Shown here: positions 35,301-45,781 of the stretch, piece by piece
Layout of the letters: each line of letters starts with the position of its first letter
How positions within the stretch are numbered: the stretch's first letter is position 1
Source of the DNA: Xanthostigma xanthostigma
Taxonomy: Eukaryota; Arthropoda; Insecta; Raphidioptera; Raphidiidae
Length of the DNA stretch: 64,000 nt
Assembly: GCA_963575645.1 (NCBI GenBank)
Contig: OY754467.1
Location: forward strand, 7,378,001 to 7,442,000
Reading direction: 5' to 3'
Notes under the pieces: generated by a model
What the model was told of the DNA's origin: nothing
The model's input: only the letters and a program-made list of their open reading frames with translations
The model's database searches: none
Translations under genes and position numbers: made by a program

Positions 35301-37669
35301 GACATTTCTAATTTGCCCCCTCCTGGGCCGAAAGCTGGGTACGCCCATGTTAACGTCATAAAAAAGACAAAGTTTTTGAATCAGAGACACTTTATCCATA
35401 TCATCGGAGAAATCAGGGAATTACATCGAAGAATGAGACGCAGATATATTTTCGATACGCTTTGTTACGTTCACTCACCGCACATTGAGTAGATAGGCAA
35501 TGATTCATATAGTTAATTAATAAATACAAGATTTAATCGAACACGTTATCAATTGTGAGTTAGGAGTTACACGGTGTACACTGGGGGTATCTGGTGATGT
35601 TGCTTCAGAGTGCAAAACAGCGCCTGAACGCAAGACAGTCTACCACACAAAACACACACGAGTTTTGTGGTTTGCCAGTAGCTGTTAAACTTTAGCGTTG
35701 ATTGTGAATTATTACATTATTTCCTGACATTAAATATTTCTTAAATATGGAAAATAAAATTCATTCCAAAATGAAAAGTATCTAAGAATTTGCTTGTTCT
35801 GCAGCTCTGGATCGCTCTGGTAGCTATACGGTATTTTACAATCTAATTCTAAATTCGATTTCAGATAACCAGTTGGGTGCTAATAATCAGTTTGCTGGTC
35901 ACAGCTCATATTCCTCATGTGTTGGGTTATTATTACATGCTCCCCAGCAGTCCCACCGACCCTCTGTCCAACGCCATTTTCAACAATATCCAACGTTTGG
36001 TGTACACTGGGAGTATATGCAGTATCATACTCGTAATTGTTTATGGAGACGTTGGTAAATATAATAAATTTACGTTCTTGAAGTGAAACTTTTTTAGAAA
36101 CGACTGAAACCACTGAGCTCTGCGAAAGCATTGTTGTAGTAATCGCTACAGGAAGCTAGTGTGGATGTCCACAGTCGATGCGTCTAGAAGTTTCACTTCC
36201 GTAGTGTGTAGTGTAAAATACACGATCCGTTTCTTTTAGTTAAAAATATTACTAAAGCGAACAAAATCAACAAGAACAAGAACTTTTGAAAGAAAAATTA
36301 CTTAATTTTAGCTTTTATAACTTCTTCTATACTGACTGACTGACAGAAAACCCAAAGATCAAAGCCTAAACCGGTGGGTCTAGAACCCTGAAATTTTGCA
36401 CAGAAGGCCCTTATATGAGCACTAAGAAAGGACTTTTTTAAATTGTGAAAAATAACTCTAATAATTTAGAGTGATGATGATCCTGTTTAAATGTTGTAAG
36501 ATTAAAGGATGAATCCTGGTGGCATAGGATCGATGAACTGAGCAAATACTGAAGGTTTTTTTATTGCATTTTATTGTCCGACGTTTCGGCAAACTTTATG
36601 ACATCTTCGGAGAAATTTAAAGTTCATCCCCTAAGGAGGTTAAATATCTAATCTATAAATTAAAAAAAATGTCAAATGTCCGCTAATTTCAAATGATACT
36701 AAAAACTGGCAGACATTCGATAAATAGCCAGCGAATAATAGTGTAATACGGTGGAGCAGAGGGCTCCACTACTGACGTATAAAACATTGTTTCAACTCAG
36801 TAGCGTGCTGAACCGCGGGTAGCGGCTAGTCATTGAATAAAAAACAATTGATATTCGTTTATATGTCTTTTCAGAGCACCTCAGAAAGATAATGTCATCA
36901 AGGCTATTCATTATTATGAGTAGATTGGCGTATGGAGCCTATTTAGTACACTTTATTCCACAAATATTTGACCTTGGAATCCAAAGGTCGCCACGATATT
37001 TTCATCCATACATCCAGGTAAATTATATTACAATTTAAGAGCTTCATATTCTAAAACCCGCTGCACACGAGGATGGTTTGGCCGCTGAAATCGCGGCTGG
37101 GACTTATCTTGGCTACCGTGCTGGCTGCGGGGATGAAACTGACGTTACTGCGGGCTCCACTGCGTGGGAACAAGTTGGATTTCAATATTAGACCCGGGGC
37201 TATTTTGCGTGCTTGATCCTCTGCTAACTTTGAGCAAGACCTAATCAGAAAACAAGAGTTTGTAAGTGGCACGGGCAAACGTTAAAACAAGCATGGCGTC
37301 GTAGTGCGTGTTCTGTTCAGAGACAATAAACGCCCACTTTTGTTAACATTCGAACTGTCAATAAAAAACCAGCTTCAAAACAAGCATAGTGTGAAACCAA
37401 CACACACAAACCGTGACAAAATTCAGCGCCACAGTACGCTTGGAGACTAGCAGCGAATCTAGCGGCAAAACCAGCCTCGTGTGTCGCGGCCTGACTACGG
37501 AATCGATTTGAAAAATTCTTTGGCTGAATTATTGAATGAAAATGATTTTATTATATTTCAGATATGGAACACAATAGGTGATTTGGTGGTTACGTACGTT
37601 GCTTCTCTAATCTTAGCTATGTTGGTTGAATATCCAGCGAAGAATCTTATTTCAAAGTACTTGAAATAA
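26324..37669 (+). CDS. nose resistant to fluoxetine (NRF-6)-like multipass acyltransferase, gene 1, complete, 10 exons
   Basis: Model: 26324-26546, 28816-29048, 30437-30651, 31414-31699, 32327-32656, 33387-33580, 33883-34018, 35865-36054, 36875-37017, 37562-37669 (2058 nt, 685 aa), all GT/AG and in frame. The start at 26324 gives a signal peptide (FKNIFALVFVVNVGVWS); an in-frame ATG at 26255 would bury it. Residues ~40-220 form the extracellular NRF domain with spaced cysteines (GNFDECL, GEYCLFE, ICIPSSC, DGCTV). Residues ~225-685 form an acyltransferase-3 multipass domain (NGLVIVDAFFAMSS, RYVRLVPLYMLVVFF, WWTSL, CMFTSWYISVDYHLF, RLAYGAYLVHF). The usual HGxR of the family is HAIK (287-290), with the histidine at 301 kept. 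The family acts in membranes in lipid or drug transport or acylation; the true substrate is unknown. Tandem paralogue at 55134. Introns are full of MITEs. Confidence 0.92.
26588..26736. mobile_element. MITE family M1, hairpin copy in NRF1 intron 1
   Basis: GGTATGTTCCAGAGAACGGA at the left pairs with the end TCCGTTCTCTGGCTGCTTGG, and the inner ACCGTCATGCG..AGTAGC block pairs with CGCATGACGGT. It is a ~149-bp imperfect palindrome. Confidence 0.65.
26749..27285. mobile_element. PIF/Harbinger-like MITE in NRF1 intron 1
   Basis: Ends GGCCTCTTGTTAACG / CGTTAACAAGAGCTCTAAGC are inverted, with a short indel. The 3-bp target duplication TAA flanks it (26746-26748 and 27286-27288). Interior rich in GGGC-type words (ACGGGCAACGGGCC). 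No transposase. Confidence 0.6.
27847..27918 (-). repeat. tRNA-like sequence (72 nt)
   Basis: In reverse: acceptor GTCACTG...CGGTGAC pairs over all 7 positions (one G-U). TGGTGTAATG resembles box A. TCCAC-CGCGAGA-GTGGA makes a 5-bp anticodon stem with a 7-base loop. GGTTCGTATCC is box B, with a paired T-stem. Position 33 is G, not U, so a working tRNA is unlikely; it is a tRNA-derived repeat. Confidence 0.6.
28050..28625 (-). mobile_element. Helitron-like element (576 bp), in NRF1 intron 1
   Basis: In reverse: TCTTAATATATAAAAATTAC at 28625 (before T) to CTAG at 28050 (after A). It contains a (ATCT)n run (28110-28138) and two copies of a GC-rich near-palindrome, CGAGCACTCCGGCTGCGCCG... (28192-28222 and 28276-28305). 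Non-autonomous. Confidence 0.65.
29128..29861. mobile_element. hAT (Charlie-like) MITE in NRF1 intron 2, with a nested element
   Basis: CAGGGGTGGGGAACCTG at the left and CGCCACCCCTG at the right are the usual Charlie-type hAT ends. The flanks CCCTAGTC / CCCTATAG are an imperfect 8-bp duplication. Confidence 0.6.
29218..29660. mobile_element. TIR MITE nested in the hAT element
   Basis: Ends ACACCCATCCCCCGATTTAC and GTAAATCGGGGGATAGGTGT are inverted; the TTTACACGG word recurs four times inside. Confidence 0.7.
30015..30400. repeat. GC-rich ~110-bp tandem-like repeat in NRF1 intron 2
   Basis: Three related blocks each begin G(A)CGCGTGTGGC and contain GAGACACGTCCGA, CGCCCGC or CGCGCAT, and CAATTTCACA (starts near 30024, 30204, 30312). 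It is far more GC-rich than the rest of the intron and runs to 36 bp before the exon 3 acceptor. Confidence 0.6.
31006..31456 (+). repeat. tandem duplication (~225 bp x 2) across the NRF1 intron 3 / exon 4 border
   Basis: Copy 1 is 31006-31232 and copy 2 is about 31233-31456, with only a few base and indel differences. Each contains the last ~180 bp of intron 3, a TTACTTTCAG acceptor and the first 43 bases of exon 4. Only copy 2 continues into the real exon (31414). The acceptor in copy 1 (exon start 31190) would read 14 correct codons and then run to TAA in repeated intron. Confidence 0.88.
33119..33313. mobile_element. inverted-repeat element with hammerhead-like motif, NRF1 intron 5
   Basis: A nearly perfect 195-bp palindrome with arms of ~92 bp. 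The right arm reads CTGAAGA (33232-33238), a GAGAGCATAGCTCTC stem and GAAATGTACA; the left arm is its complement. Confidence 0.75.
34228..34510. mobile_element. hAT MITE (283 bp), NRF1 intron 7
   Basis: Perfect 8-bp duplication GTCTACAC (34220-34227, 34511-34518). Ends CAGTGGTTCCCAAAC / GGGAATCACTG, the classic hAT form. Interior C- and G-rich near the right end (GGGGGCGG). Confidence 0.88.
35162..35500. repeat. foldback family F1, single arm in NRF1 intron 7
   Basis: ATACTTTTATTCTATACTGA at the outer side through GGTGCAAACATATACTT and CTGGCGTATCCAGGAGGGC to CACCGCACATTGAG at the inner side. It retains the outer block that the left arm at 2668 has lost. Confidence 0.65.
36490..36680 (-). repeat. 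fragment with hammerhead-like motif, NRF1 intron 8
   Basis: Reverse strand: CCGAAGATG (about 36604-36612) through GCCGAAACGTCGG (36579-36591). The flank TGGCATAGGATCGA (36520-36533) matches TGGCATAAGGATCGA in the element at 62594-62813, so the two are one family. The first box is changed (CCGAAGA instead of CTGAAGA) and the stem is poor. Confidence 0.5.
37056..37493. mobile_element. TIR MITE in NRF1 intron 9
   Basis: CCGCTGCACACGAGGATGGT at the left and ACCAGCCTCGTGTGTCGCGG at the right are inverted (about 50 bp with mismatches). GC-rich interior for the first 150 bp. The target duplication is not clear. Confidence 0.65.
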
Positions 37670-37897
37670 CATAAGTCACAACGAAAAATTCAAATTTTAA
37701 TTGAAAAGTATTGGTTAGGTTTCGAATACTATCACGTCTGGATTAACGTGGCCTTACTGTACTTTCAATTTCTTTTTGCTTCAAAAATTTTCTGCGTTCT
37801 TTTTGGTATCTACGTGAGGAACCGTACGTTCTGTTATTACCATAATTATATTTACATACAATGTATTTAAAGATAAATTTGGAAAAGACCGATAAAC

Positions 37898-37903
37898 AAT
37901 AAA
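37898..37903 (+). promoter_or_regulatory. candidate poly(A) signal of NRF gene 1
   Basis: AATAAA 229 bases after the stop, ahead of the SINE at 37993. It is the first good match downstream. Confidence 0.4.
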
Positions 37904-37992
37904 TAGAAGCACGTTCTGGAAGTTTTATTAATGAGTCATTTTTCAAATATTCAATGAATTTATTTACGACCTGTCCTTGCCAGGCAAAAATA

Positions 37993-38405
37993 ATAATAAT
38001 AACTTTATGTCATAACAGACGCTATTCGCACCATTACTATTTTTTTTACCACACTTCCCGTTGTTTTTTACAATTTTTAAACTTCAACTTAATTAATAAC
38101 AATGGGCGAATGAAGGAATTTTAAGACATTAGGATAAGGTAGGCAAATTTTGGGCATAGGAGTTTGAAAGGTAATTGGCCATGGCCTTGAATAAGGAATC
38201 ATCTCGATATTTATCTGGCATTGTTGAGGGAAACCATGGAAAACCTCAACAAGTTGGCCAGTACAGGAATTACCGTTTCTCAGCGAGAGGCGGTGGGAAA
38301 AACTCCCGCAGCCACTTCTGCCCCCGCCGGGATTCAAACCCACTAACTCCTGAATGCGAGTCTAGTGCTCTCATCGCTACGCCACCCCGCTCGGTCTCAC
38401 TACGT
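37993..38405 (-). mobile_element. tRNA-derived SINE (family S1), reverse copy
   Basis: In reverse: the head CCGAGCGGGGTGGCG at 38394, box B in the GTTTGAATCCCGGCGGGGG area, the body TGGCTGCGGGAG...GGCCATGGCC, and an (ATT)n tail at 37990-38003. A 12-bp duplication CAGGCAAAAATA flanks it (37981-37992 and 38406-38417). About ten extra bases sit between the duplication and the tRNA head. Confidence 0.8.
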
Positions 38406-39734
38406 CAGGCAAAAATATTGTAGTTCAAAATTTGAAAATGTGTTTCGATATCTTCGAAAGCAAAGCAGAGGTTCTAAAATAAATATCGGACTACCTATAT
38501 ACTGAAGAATTTCCTTGTACAGTATGACGCATCCCCCGTCCAGGTATCATACAAAATATTTAGAAACGAAAATTACTCGCCAAGATTCGTTAAAATTTAA
38601 AATAGTAGCTTCGATAACGCTCTAAGCTGTTGAGCGTCTTTAGAATCCTTTTGCGAGATCAAAAAAGAAGAAGGTTTTCAATTCGACCCGTTTGTAAGTG
38701 TTGGATGTGTCCACGCATAATTTTGTGAAAAGTAAACCGACTTGGACGATTTTTTGTTAGTTTGAAAGAGGACACTCCTCATGCAAACTGAAAAATTACT
38801 ATATATGAAATAGAGGAACTTGAAAAAATAAATCTCAATTTGGTACAAGAAGTGAATACGCTGAAATTGGGGCATAGCATGGCCAGTCGAGACGCAACGC
38901 AAGGTAGGTAATACTATAGATGCTAAAAGAAAACTTCCTCAGATATCAAAGTCGACTAATATTACTTCCATAAAAAAAGTTACTGAAGCTACAGAGAATG
39001 CAACAGCAAATCAAGAGCGAATAAAAACTCGTTCACAGTCTTCTTAGTCCGTATAGTCTTCTGCTACTACCACCAATAATAATAATGCACAAGCAAGTGG
39101 CTCAGAAGAAATAGAAAATGATGGCTTCATAAAGGTGACGCGAAAGAAGAGGAAAATAATTGTAGGTAACTCTGAAGAATCAGACACTATAACGGCAGTA
39201 GAGGCAAAATTGTGGATATTCTTAGGTCGTATGAAACAGGAAACCACTGAAGATCAAATCTTCAACTCCTGGGTACGATTATGAAGTTACAAAACTAGAG
39301 ACCCGAGGAGCAACTGGATGCTTTAAAAATGGAGCAAATAAGGGTTTAGAAGACACGTTATACGATGGAAAGTTGTGGCCTAAAGGGGCGGTTGTAAAAA
39401 GATATTTCTTTCGACGATCGGAACTTGGGAAAATATGACTCAAGAATACAATAACAAGACCACAATACACAAATGGTTTTCAAATTATGCATCAAAACAT
39501 ACAAAGTATTTTTAATAAAATTAATCAACTTGAAATTGCTCTAAACACAGAGAAAATAGATATACTATTACTAACAGAACACTGGGGAAATGAAGACAGT
39601 ATTAGCTCAATATATATTGACAGCTACTGTATGTGTACAAAATACTGTCGCGACTCATATAAGCATGGAAGTGTGGCCATATACAAAAAAGTTAACTTTT
39701 CACCTTTTGTAAGATTCATGTTTTACTGCAGTCA

Positions 39735-40283
39735 CTATACGAAAATTTCCGTTTGCTCATAAATCCACTTATTTCCGCTAGATTGAGCTAGTGTCACTTT
39801 ATATTTTGAAAGAATTGCCCATGGTCGTGTATGATATAACGACACTATTTTTATTGTGTCAAAGCAGTTGTTTGGTACGTACGTCGCTGTAAGTGAAAAA
39901 GTGACACATTTTGTTAAATGACAGTTTACTGATTACAGTTGCTACAAAAATTAATGCAAGTAAGTAAATACATAAAATGACACATTTTGTTTAGTGACAC
40001 TTTTTGCAGTTGAAGTCTCCAATTTACTGATTATTGGTTATGATAACAATGACACTAAACAAAAAATTATTTTTGAAAGGTCTTTTTTTTAATAACTTTA
40101 TTTTTAACATTGTGGTCAACAAATAAATTAAAACAATAATAAATTGTCTCATTATTAACGAAAGAATCTCTATAAGCAGTATTTTAATAGTAACTTTTTT
40201 AGGACAAAACAATATTATTAAAACTAAAAAGTGCTCTACTGTAAAATGTAATTTTTTTCCAAATGTCACTTTTGTTTTCAACG
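39735..40283. mobile_element. unclassified insertion in the LINE endonuclease
   Basis: The endonuclease frame breaks after GSVAIYKKVNFSPF and resumes at CVVYRAPDTG. The ~550 AT-rich bases between contain repeated GTGACAC / TGACACATTTTG words and no tail or clear ends. Confidence 0.5.
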
Positions 40284-41073
40284 TGCGATATGCGTAGTAT
40301 ATAGGGCTCCAGACACAGGTGTTATTGAATTTTTCAGTTTAGCTGAACAACTCTTTAATTATTTGAAACCAGAAAAAAATAACATCATAATAATGGGCGA
40401 CCTAAACATCAATTATTTGCATGATAACACAATAAAAAATGAACTTTACGATCTATTATATTCAAATGACTGCATTAACGTGATTACAGAACCGAACGAG
40501 AATAACACAAGAAACTAGCACATCAATTGATTATTGTATTGTTAATAAAAGAATAAAATATGAAGAAATAGCAGTACTCAATTTGAACTTAAGTGATCAT
40601 CTAGCACAAAAGCTTCACTGTGGCTGTAACACAACCCATTACAATAATAATGACAACCAGTCAGTAAAACATATTAGACAATACACTCCAATGAATTTAC
40701 AGTTATTCCACTGGATGTTAAGAGATGTGGACTGGACTGAAGTATATAATTTTGAAAATGTGAACGACACATTTAGGATTTTTCAAGAAAACTTCCAGTA
40801 TGTTTTTAATGTATGCTTCCCAATAACCACGTTAAAAATCAACACTAACTTGAAACGCCCACAATGGATAAATAAAGATCTAATTGTTGAAGGACAAAAC
40901 TTAAAGGACTTGTTTGAACTAAAAAAAGACTTCCCATCAAATCAGCTTGAAACATTGTACAAAATAAGGAAAAAGAAATACTTGAAAAATATTAAATTAT
41001 TAAAAAATACGTACATACACAACATAAGTGACACTTCTGGTAACAAAACAAAAGAAAAATGGAACATTATAAA

Positions 41074-41673
41074 TGTAACAGTACGCCCCTGTGCAGTAAA
41101 TATGCCAATCTTGCATTACTATTATGATGGGTGTCAAAACGACACAACAATAGAACTAAAGTTTATTAACCGGCGATAGCTAAAATCCAAAAATAGGATT
41201 TTCGGTGGCACGGGGCGTTAATCCAGCTAATAAAAGTAGACCGAGCTAACGCTCGCGAGTTCAATGGAATTCAAGAGTTCATTGAGTTCAATTGAAGACA
41301 AAAGTTGATGATAGTGAGACGACGGATGATCAGGCAACTGACCGTCCGTCGTCAGTTCAGTTCAATGGAATTCAGAAAGTCATTCAGTTAAAATCATTCA
41401 AGTCATTAATTCAGTAGAGTTCAATTGAATTCACGGATGGTAGACGGTGAGACAACTGACCGTTCGTCGGTCAGTTAGTCAGTCAGTCAGTGTTAAGTGG
41501 TTAAAGTTTAGTTGATATGTTTATGAATGAATTACAACTGGTAAGCAACTTCATTGATTTTTATTATGTTTCTCTATTTCAGAGTATAAATTCTAATATG
41601 ATCAGATATTATCATCCCGCCTCCTATAAAAACTCGGCCCAAGGTCAATTCAAAGACCCGCTCTACTTTTACA
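41074..41673. mobile_element. solo LTR (fossil), ~600 bp, probably Gypsy- or BEL-type
   Basis: TGTAACAG...TTTTACA: TG/CA-type ends flanked by the 4-bp duplication TAAA (41070-41073 and 41674-41677), in the middle of the LINE reverse-transcriptase region. No internal viral region or second LTR is present. It is younger than the LINE it sits in. Frequent GTTCAATGGAATTCA-like words inside. Confidence 0.68.
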
Positions 41674-42037
41674 TAAAAAAGACTATAGGAAAACAAAAGC
41701 AGCATAGTGACATAACAGAGATAGTAGATGACAATGACAATAAAGTTACTGACCAAGAGGTAATAGTAAATCTATTTGGTGATTATTACTCTACAATCAC
41801 TAGCAGAAAGCTACTCCTTGCTTATGGCAATAACTTAACTAGAGCTAGTACGATATCACCTCAATTACATCAACAGACAATGTTTATCTACCCAACAACA
41901 ACAGATGCAGTTCTTAAAGTAATTAATACAATAAAAAATTATACTAAAGCTACTGGAATTGATGATGTTCCATCTGCAGTGATCAAATATGTTAAAGATT
42001 TAATTGCTGAACCATTAAAACATATTGCCAATCTATC

Positions 42038-42604
42038 AATGCAGTTAACAAAAAAACAGACATCGAAAAATTAAGCAAAGTGTATGACAATATCCTAAAA
42101 TAAAAGAACCAATGTAGACAGACATTCTAATAATTTTGAACTTTTAATGTTTGAAGGACGAATTTAATATAAAGGTTAAAAAGGTTAAAAAAATATATAA
42201 TTGTATATCAAATAATACGATTTTAATTTTAATTTTAGAATATTAAAATTTTACAAAGTGCTAAGGATATATTTTTAAAAAAATTTTTAAAAGTTTTTTT
42301 TTTATTTTTATGAAGTTTAGTTTTTTTAAAGTTTTTAAATGATGGACAATCATGTTTTTAAATTAATTTATGTTTTTAACTTGTGACTTTTATTAGACAT
42401 TTTTAAAGTAAGCCGTAATAAATAATTATTTGATGTACAAAATTTTATAAAATTTTTTTTTTTAATTTTAAATGTTTAGTTTATGTTTAGATGTGTAGAG
42501 TTTTGTTTGTTTGTTATAGGTCCTGAAGAAGGCAATAATTGTTTGCCGAAACGTTGACTATAAATATTGTTTTAAAATTTTGCCTTGTATCCCGTTAACT
42601 TCAT
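42038..42604 (+). mobile_element. Penelope-like fragment with hammerhead-like motif (tentative), inserted in the LINE
   Basis: A 9-bp duplication CAATCTATC flanks it (42029-42037, 42605-42613), and the LINE frame is continuous across the duplication. Near its 3' end lies CTGAAGA (42523-42529), a GGCAA..TTGCC stem and GAAACGTTG (42548-42556). Its first ~60 bases read KTDIEKLSKVYDNILK and stop, which could be the end of a longer protein. The ends are weakly inverted (ATGCAGTTAAC / GTTAACTTCAT). The assignment to Penelope rests on the motif and context only. Confidence 0.5.
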
Positions 42605-44208
42605 CAATCTATCTTGGGTAACTGGAATATTCCCAAAGGAATTGAAAACTGCAAAAATAGTGCCAATATATAAAAAAGGTGATAAGCTTAAAATAGATAA
42701 CTATCGGCCAATATCACTTTTAACAATATTTACTAAAATTATAGAAAGCCTCATGTACAATAGACTTATACATTTCACACAACAGTATAATATAGTAACA
42801 GAATGTCAACACGGTTTTCGACCCAAGCGCTCTACCTGCACGGCTTGCTACTTAAGCAAATGGACCAGAAATACTTCACTTGTCTACTATTCTTCGATTT
42901 GTCAGCTGCTTTTGATACAGTGTGCCATCAGTTTCTTCTAGAAAAAATCAATAAACTTGGTATAAGGGGCACTACAAACGATTGGTTTAGAACATACTTA
43001 GAAAATAGAACAGCAATTATTAGCATAGATCAACACAAATCTATTAAATACGATATGAAAACTGGAGTTCCACAAGGCAGTAATTTAGGCCCAATTATGT
43101 TCCTACTTTACATAAATGATTTACCAAACTACATAAGCTGTGGAAAGGTCACAATGTATGCAGATGATACAAGTATACTAGTAACTGCAAAAACACTTCA
43201 AGATTTAGAGTTTTATGTTAACAAATCACTTGAAGAGTTCTACACCCGGTGTAAAACAAATCACCTAATTATTAATCTTAACAAAACGAACTATGTTGTA
43301 TTTGACAGACCAAATGTGTGTACTAAAATAAATGTGTCCTATAAGAATACTGCCATAGATGAAGTATTTGAAACCAAGTTTTTGGGGATAATGGTGGACA
43401 GTAAGATACAATGGAAAGAGCAAGTTAACAGCGTATGTAAAAAACTGAACAAAATACATTACTATTTGAGATCTTTAAAAAGTATTTTTGACACTTGAGC
43501 ACTGTTAAGTATATGCTATGCGTTTACATATAGCAACATAAAATATTGTGTGATTTTATGGGGACATGCATCAGAATCCATTCGAGTATTTAGAGCCCAA
43601 AAAAGGATTATAAGATTAATATTCGGAGCAAAATACAATGAGTCCTGTAAAAAATATTTCATAGACAACAGCATAATGACTTTTTATAGCATTTATATAT
43701 TTGAACTACTGTTATACGTTAAAGACAATATAAATAATTGCACATACCGCTAAATTTTTTTAATTGTTTTTTTTTTAAATCTATTTTCTCAATTTTTTTT
43801 CATTGTAATATGTACCTACAGTGGAAAACTTGCGGGATGTGCACTTTTGGTTTTGCCAACTATTTTAAATTTGGATCAGATATCCATAACTATAGCACCA
43901 GAACAAGTGATATGATTTACATAGAAAAATATAATACAACACGCTACAGTAAAGCGCCAATATGTAAAGGATGCATTCTATATAACAAATTGCCAAATGA
44001 AATAAAAAATATAAAAAATAATAAAAAATTTAAATCAGTCTTGAGGATCTACCTTGTTAATAAATGTTTGTACGAACCAGAATTGTAATTTTAGTACTAC
44101 TTTATGTATTTGACTTGTGCATACTTATTTAAGTCTTAGCACTAATAAACTTATTATTATTATTATTAATCGCATGTAAATTTTGATAATTGAAGTGAAA
44201 CTTCTTTA

Positions 44209-44436
44209 GCGAAGGGGGTATTGAGGAGTTCCTTAAAGAACGATTACGGGATGCTGTTGATGCGATGGTGTTTTTGTTGCGCGGTGAAAAGCGAAGGGGA
44301 TATTGAGGAGTTCCTTAAAGAACGATTACGGGATGCTGTTGATGCGATGGTGTTTTTGTTGCGCAGTGAAAATCAAACGGGCTATGGGGGAGTTCCTTAA
44401 AACACGATTACGGGGTGCTGTTGATGCGATGGTGTT
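44209..44436. repeat. ~82-bp tandem repeat, 2.8 copies
   Basis: The unit GCGAAGGGG-TATTGAGGAGTTCCTTAAAGAACG ... GATGCGATGGTGTTTTTG repeats at 44209, 44291 and 44374. Copies 1 and 2 are nearly identical; copy 3 has diverged. No frame stays open, so it is non-coding. Confidence 0.8.
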
Positions 44437-44512
44437 TTAGAAATTATCAAATTCTCACACTATTATTTTATTTTAATAATATCGATTGACCGCAAGAGGC
44501 ACTATTTCAATA

Positions 44513-44640
44513 ATAGTATATTGTGCGACTAGTGAGAGAAGGAGAAGATTCCATGAGCGTGAAATTTGCCGCACGAGTTAGCGAGTGCGGTAACACGCGA
44601 GTGGAATATTCTCCTTCGATCAATGGTCGCACATAATATT
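44513..44640. repeat. palindromic repeat abutting the next MITE
   Basis: GTGCGACTAGTGAGAGAAGG at the left pairs with CCTTCGATCAATGGTCGCAC at the right, with GGAATATTC and GTGCGGTAACACGCGAG near the centre. Confidence 0.55.
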
Positions 44641-44962
44641 TTATTCAACTAGCACGAGTAATATGTAATCGGGGCCTTGATAAAAGAGGGAAAAATAATA
44701 AATCACTTCATTGATTGACGTACCCACCGCCCTCGATGCACACAAGATGGCCCTGACTTTCGCTGAATTGCGATGCTGTTTTCATATATACAAATCGCTA
44801 CCGCGTTCCTATTGGTCAAGAAACTATGCAGTTATTATTCATTATCGTACAGTTTCGGCTCATTATTAGCACTCTACGCGTCAACATGAAGTAATTTATT
44901 ATTTCTCCCGAATTTAGCAGGGCCCCGAAATTATATATTACTCACGCGTGTTGAATAAAAGT
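44639..44962. mobile_element. TIR MITE with GGGGCC subterminal block
   Basis: TTTTATTCAAC...GTAATATGTAATCGGGGCC at the left and GGGGCCCCGAAATTATATATTAC...GTTGAATAAAAG-type sequence at the right are inverted over ~40 bp. Confidence 0.65.
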
Positions 44963-45336
44963 ATATTAATCCAAGAAATCAGTACACGTAAATAGTGCTG
45001 AGAGATGCATTTTTCTGTTTCATTTTAATCAATGTCCAACAATACGGAAATGAGAGAGATGATTATTGCATGATACTATTTCGTAATTCAGGCGTAACCA
45101 ATTATTGAAAGTATTTTAAACGAATATTATATAATATCTTCGAAAATCCAAGTATCCAAATGCTGATCAGCTCAGTGTGGTAATTATTCTACGTTATTCC
45201 ATAGAAATGAAATATGGAAATTACGTTCCGATTAATAAATTGTAAGGTAGGTCTTTTTATTCGGAAAGGTATACACTGTCCAAGCCGGGTTGAAAGTGCG
45301 TCACAAATCACAATAAACCGTATATTACTGAGTTGG

Positions 45337-45765
45337 ACCGAGCGGTGTGGCGTAACGGTAAGAGCACTAGACTCGCATTCGGGAGGTACCGGGTTCGAAT
45401 CCCGGCGGGGGCAGATGTGGCTGAGACTTTTTCCTGCCGCCTCTCGCCGAAAACGGTAATCCCTGTACCGGCCATCTTGTTGAGGGGGTCCATGGTTTCC
45501 CTCAACAATTCCAGATAAATATCGAGATGGCTCCTTATTCAAGGCCATGGTCGATTACCTGTCAAACTCCTATGCTAAAAATTTGCCTGTCTTATCCTAA
45601 TTTCCTAAAAATTCCTTCATTCGCTCATTGCTATTAATTAAGTTGAAGTTTAAATATTGTAGAAAATAACGGGAAGTATGATAGATGGAAAATAGTAATG
45701 GTGCGAATGGCGTCTGTTATAACATGAAGTCGTGAAACGGACGTTAAACGCATTATTATTATTAT
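45337..45765 (+). mobile_element. tRNA-derived SINE (family S1), full length, 429 bp
   Basis: Perfect 16-bp target duplication TATATTACTGAGTTGG (45321-45336 and 45766-45781). The tRNA head ACCGAGCGGTGTGGC...CTCGCATTCGGGAGG...GGGTTCGAATCCCGG has box A, box B and a CGC (Ala-like) anticodon loop. The body contains CTCTCGCCG, GGTTTCCCTCAACA and GGCCATGG. It ends in (ATT)n. It depends on a partner LINE for mobility. The intact duplication points to a fairly recent insertion. Confidence 0.92.
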
Positions 45766-45781
45766 TATATTACTGAGTTGG

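Larger units (their letters stand above)
38690..44168 (+). mobile_element. decayed non-LTR retrotransposon (CR1/Jockey-like LINE) with nested insertions
   Basis: ORF1-like remains at about 38780-39430 (DGFIKVTRKKRKIIV; LWIFLGRM; LWPKGAVVKRYFFRR). The APE endonuclease starts at 39487 (MHQNIQSIFNKINQLE; LLTEHW) and resumes near 40283 (VVYRAPDTG; IIMGDLNIN; SIDYCIVN; SDH). Reverse transcriptase at about 41678-43497 (TAKIVPIYKKGD; FFDLSAAFDTV; GVPQGSNLGPIMFLLYINDL; YADDTSI). The C-terminal tail runs to 44088 (LYNKLPNEIKN) and it ends in a (TTA)n tail. It carries several frameshifts (for example near 42845) and stops, plus insertions at about 39735-40283, 41074-41673 and 42038-42604. Dead copy. 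Confidence 0.85.
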
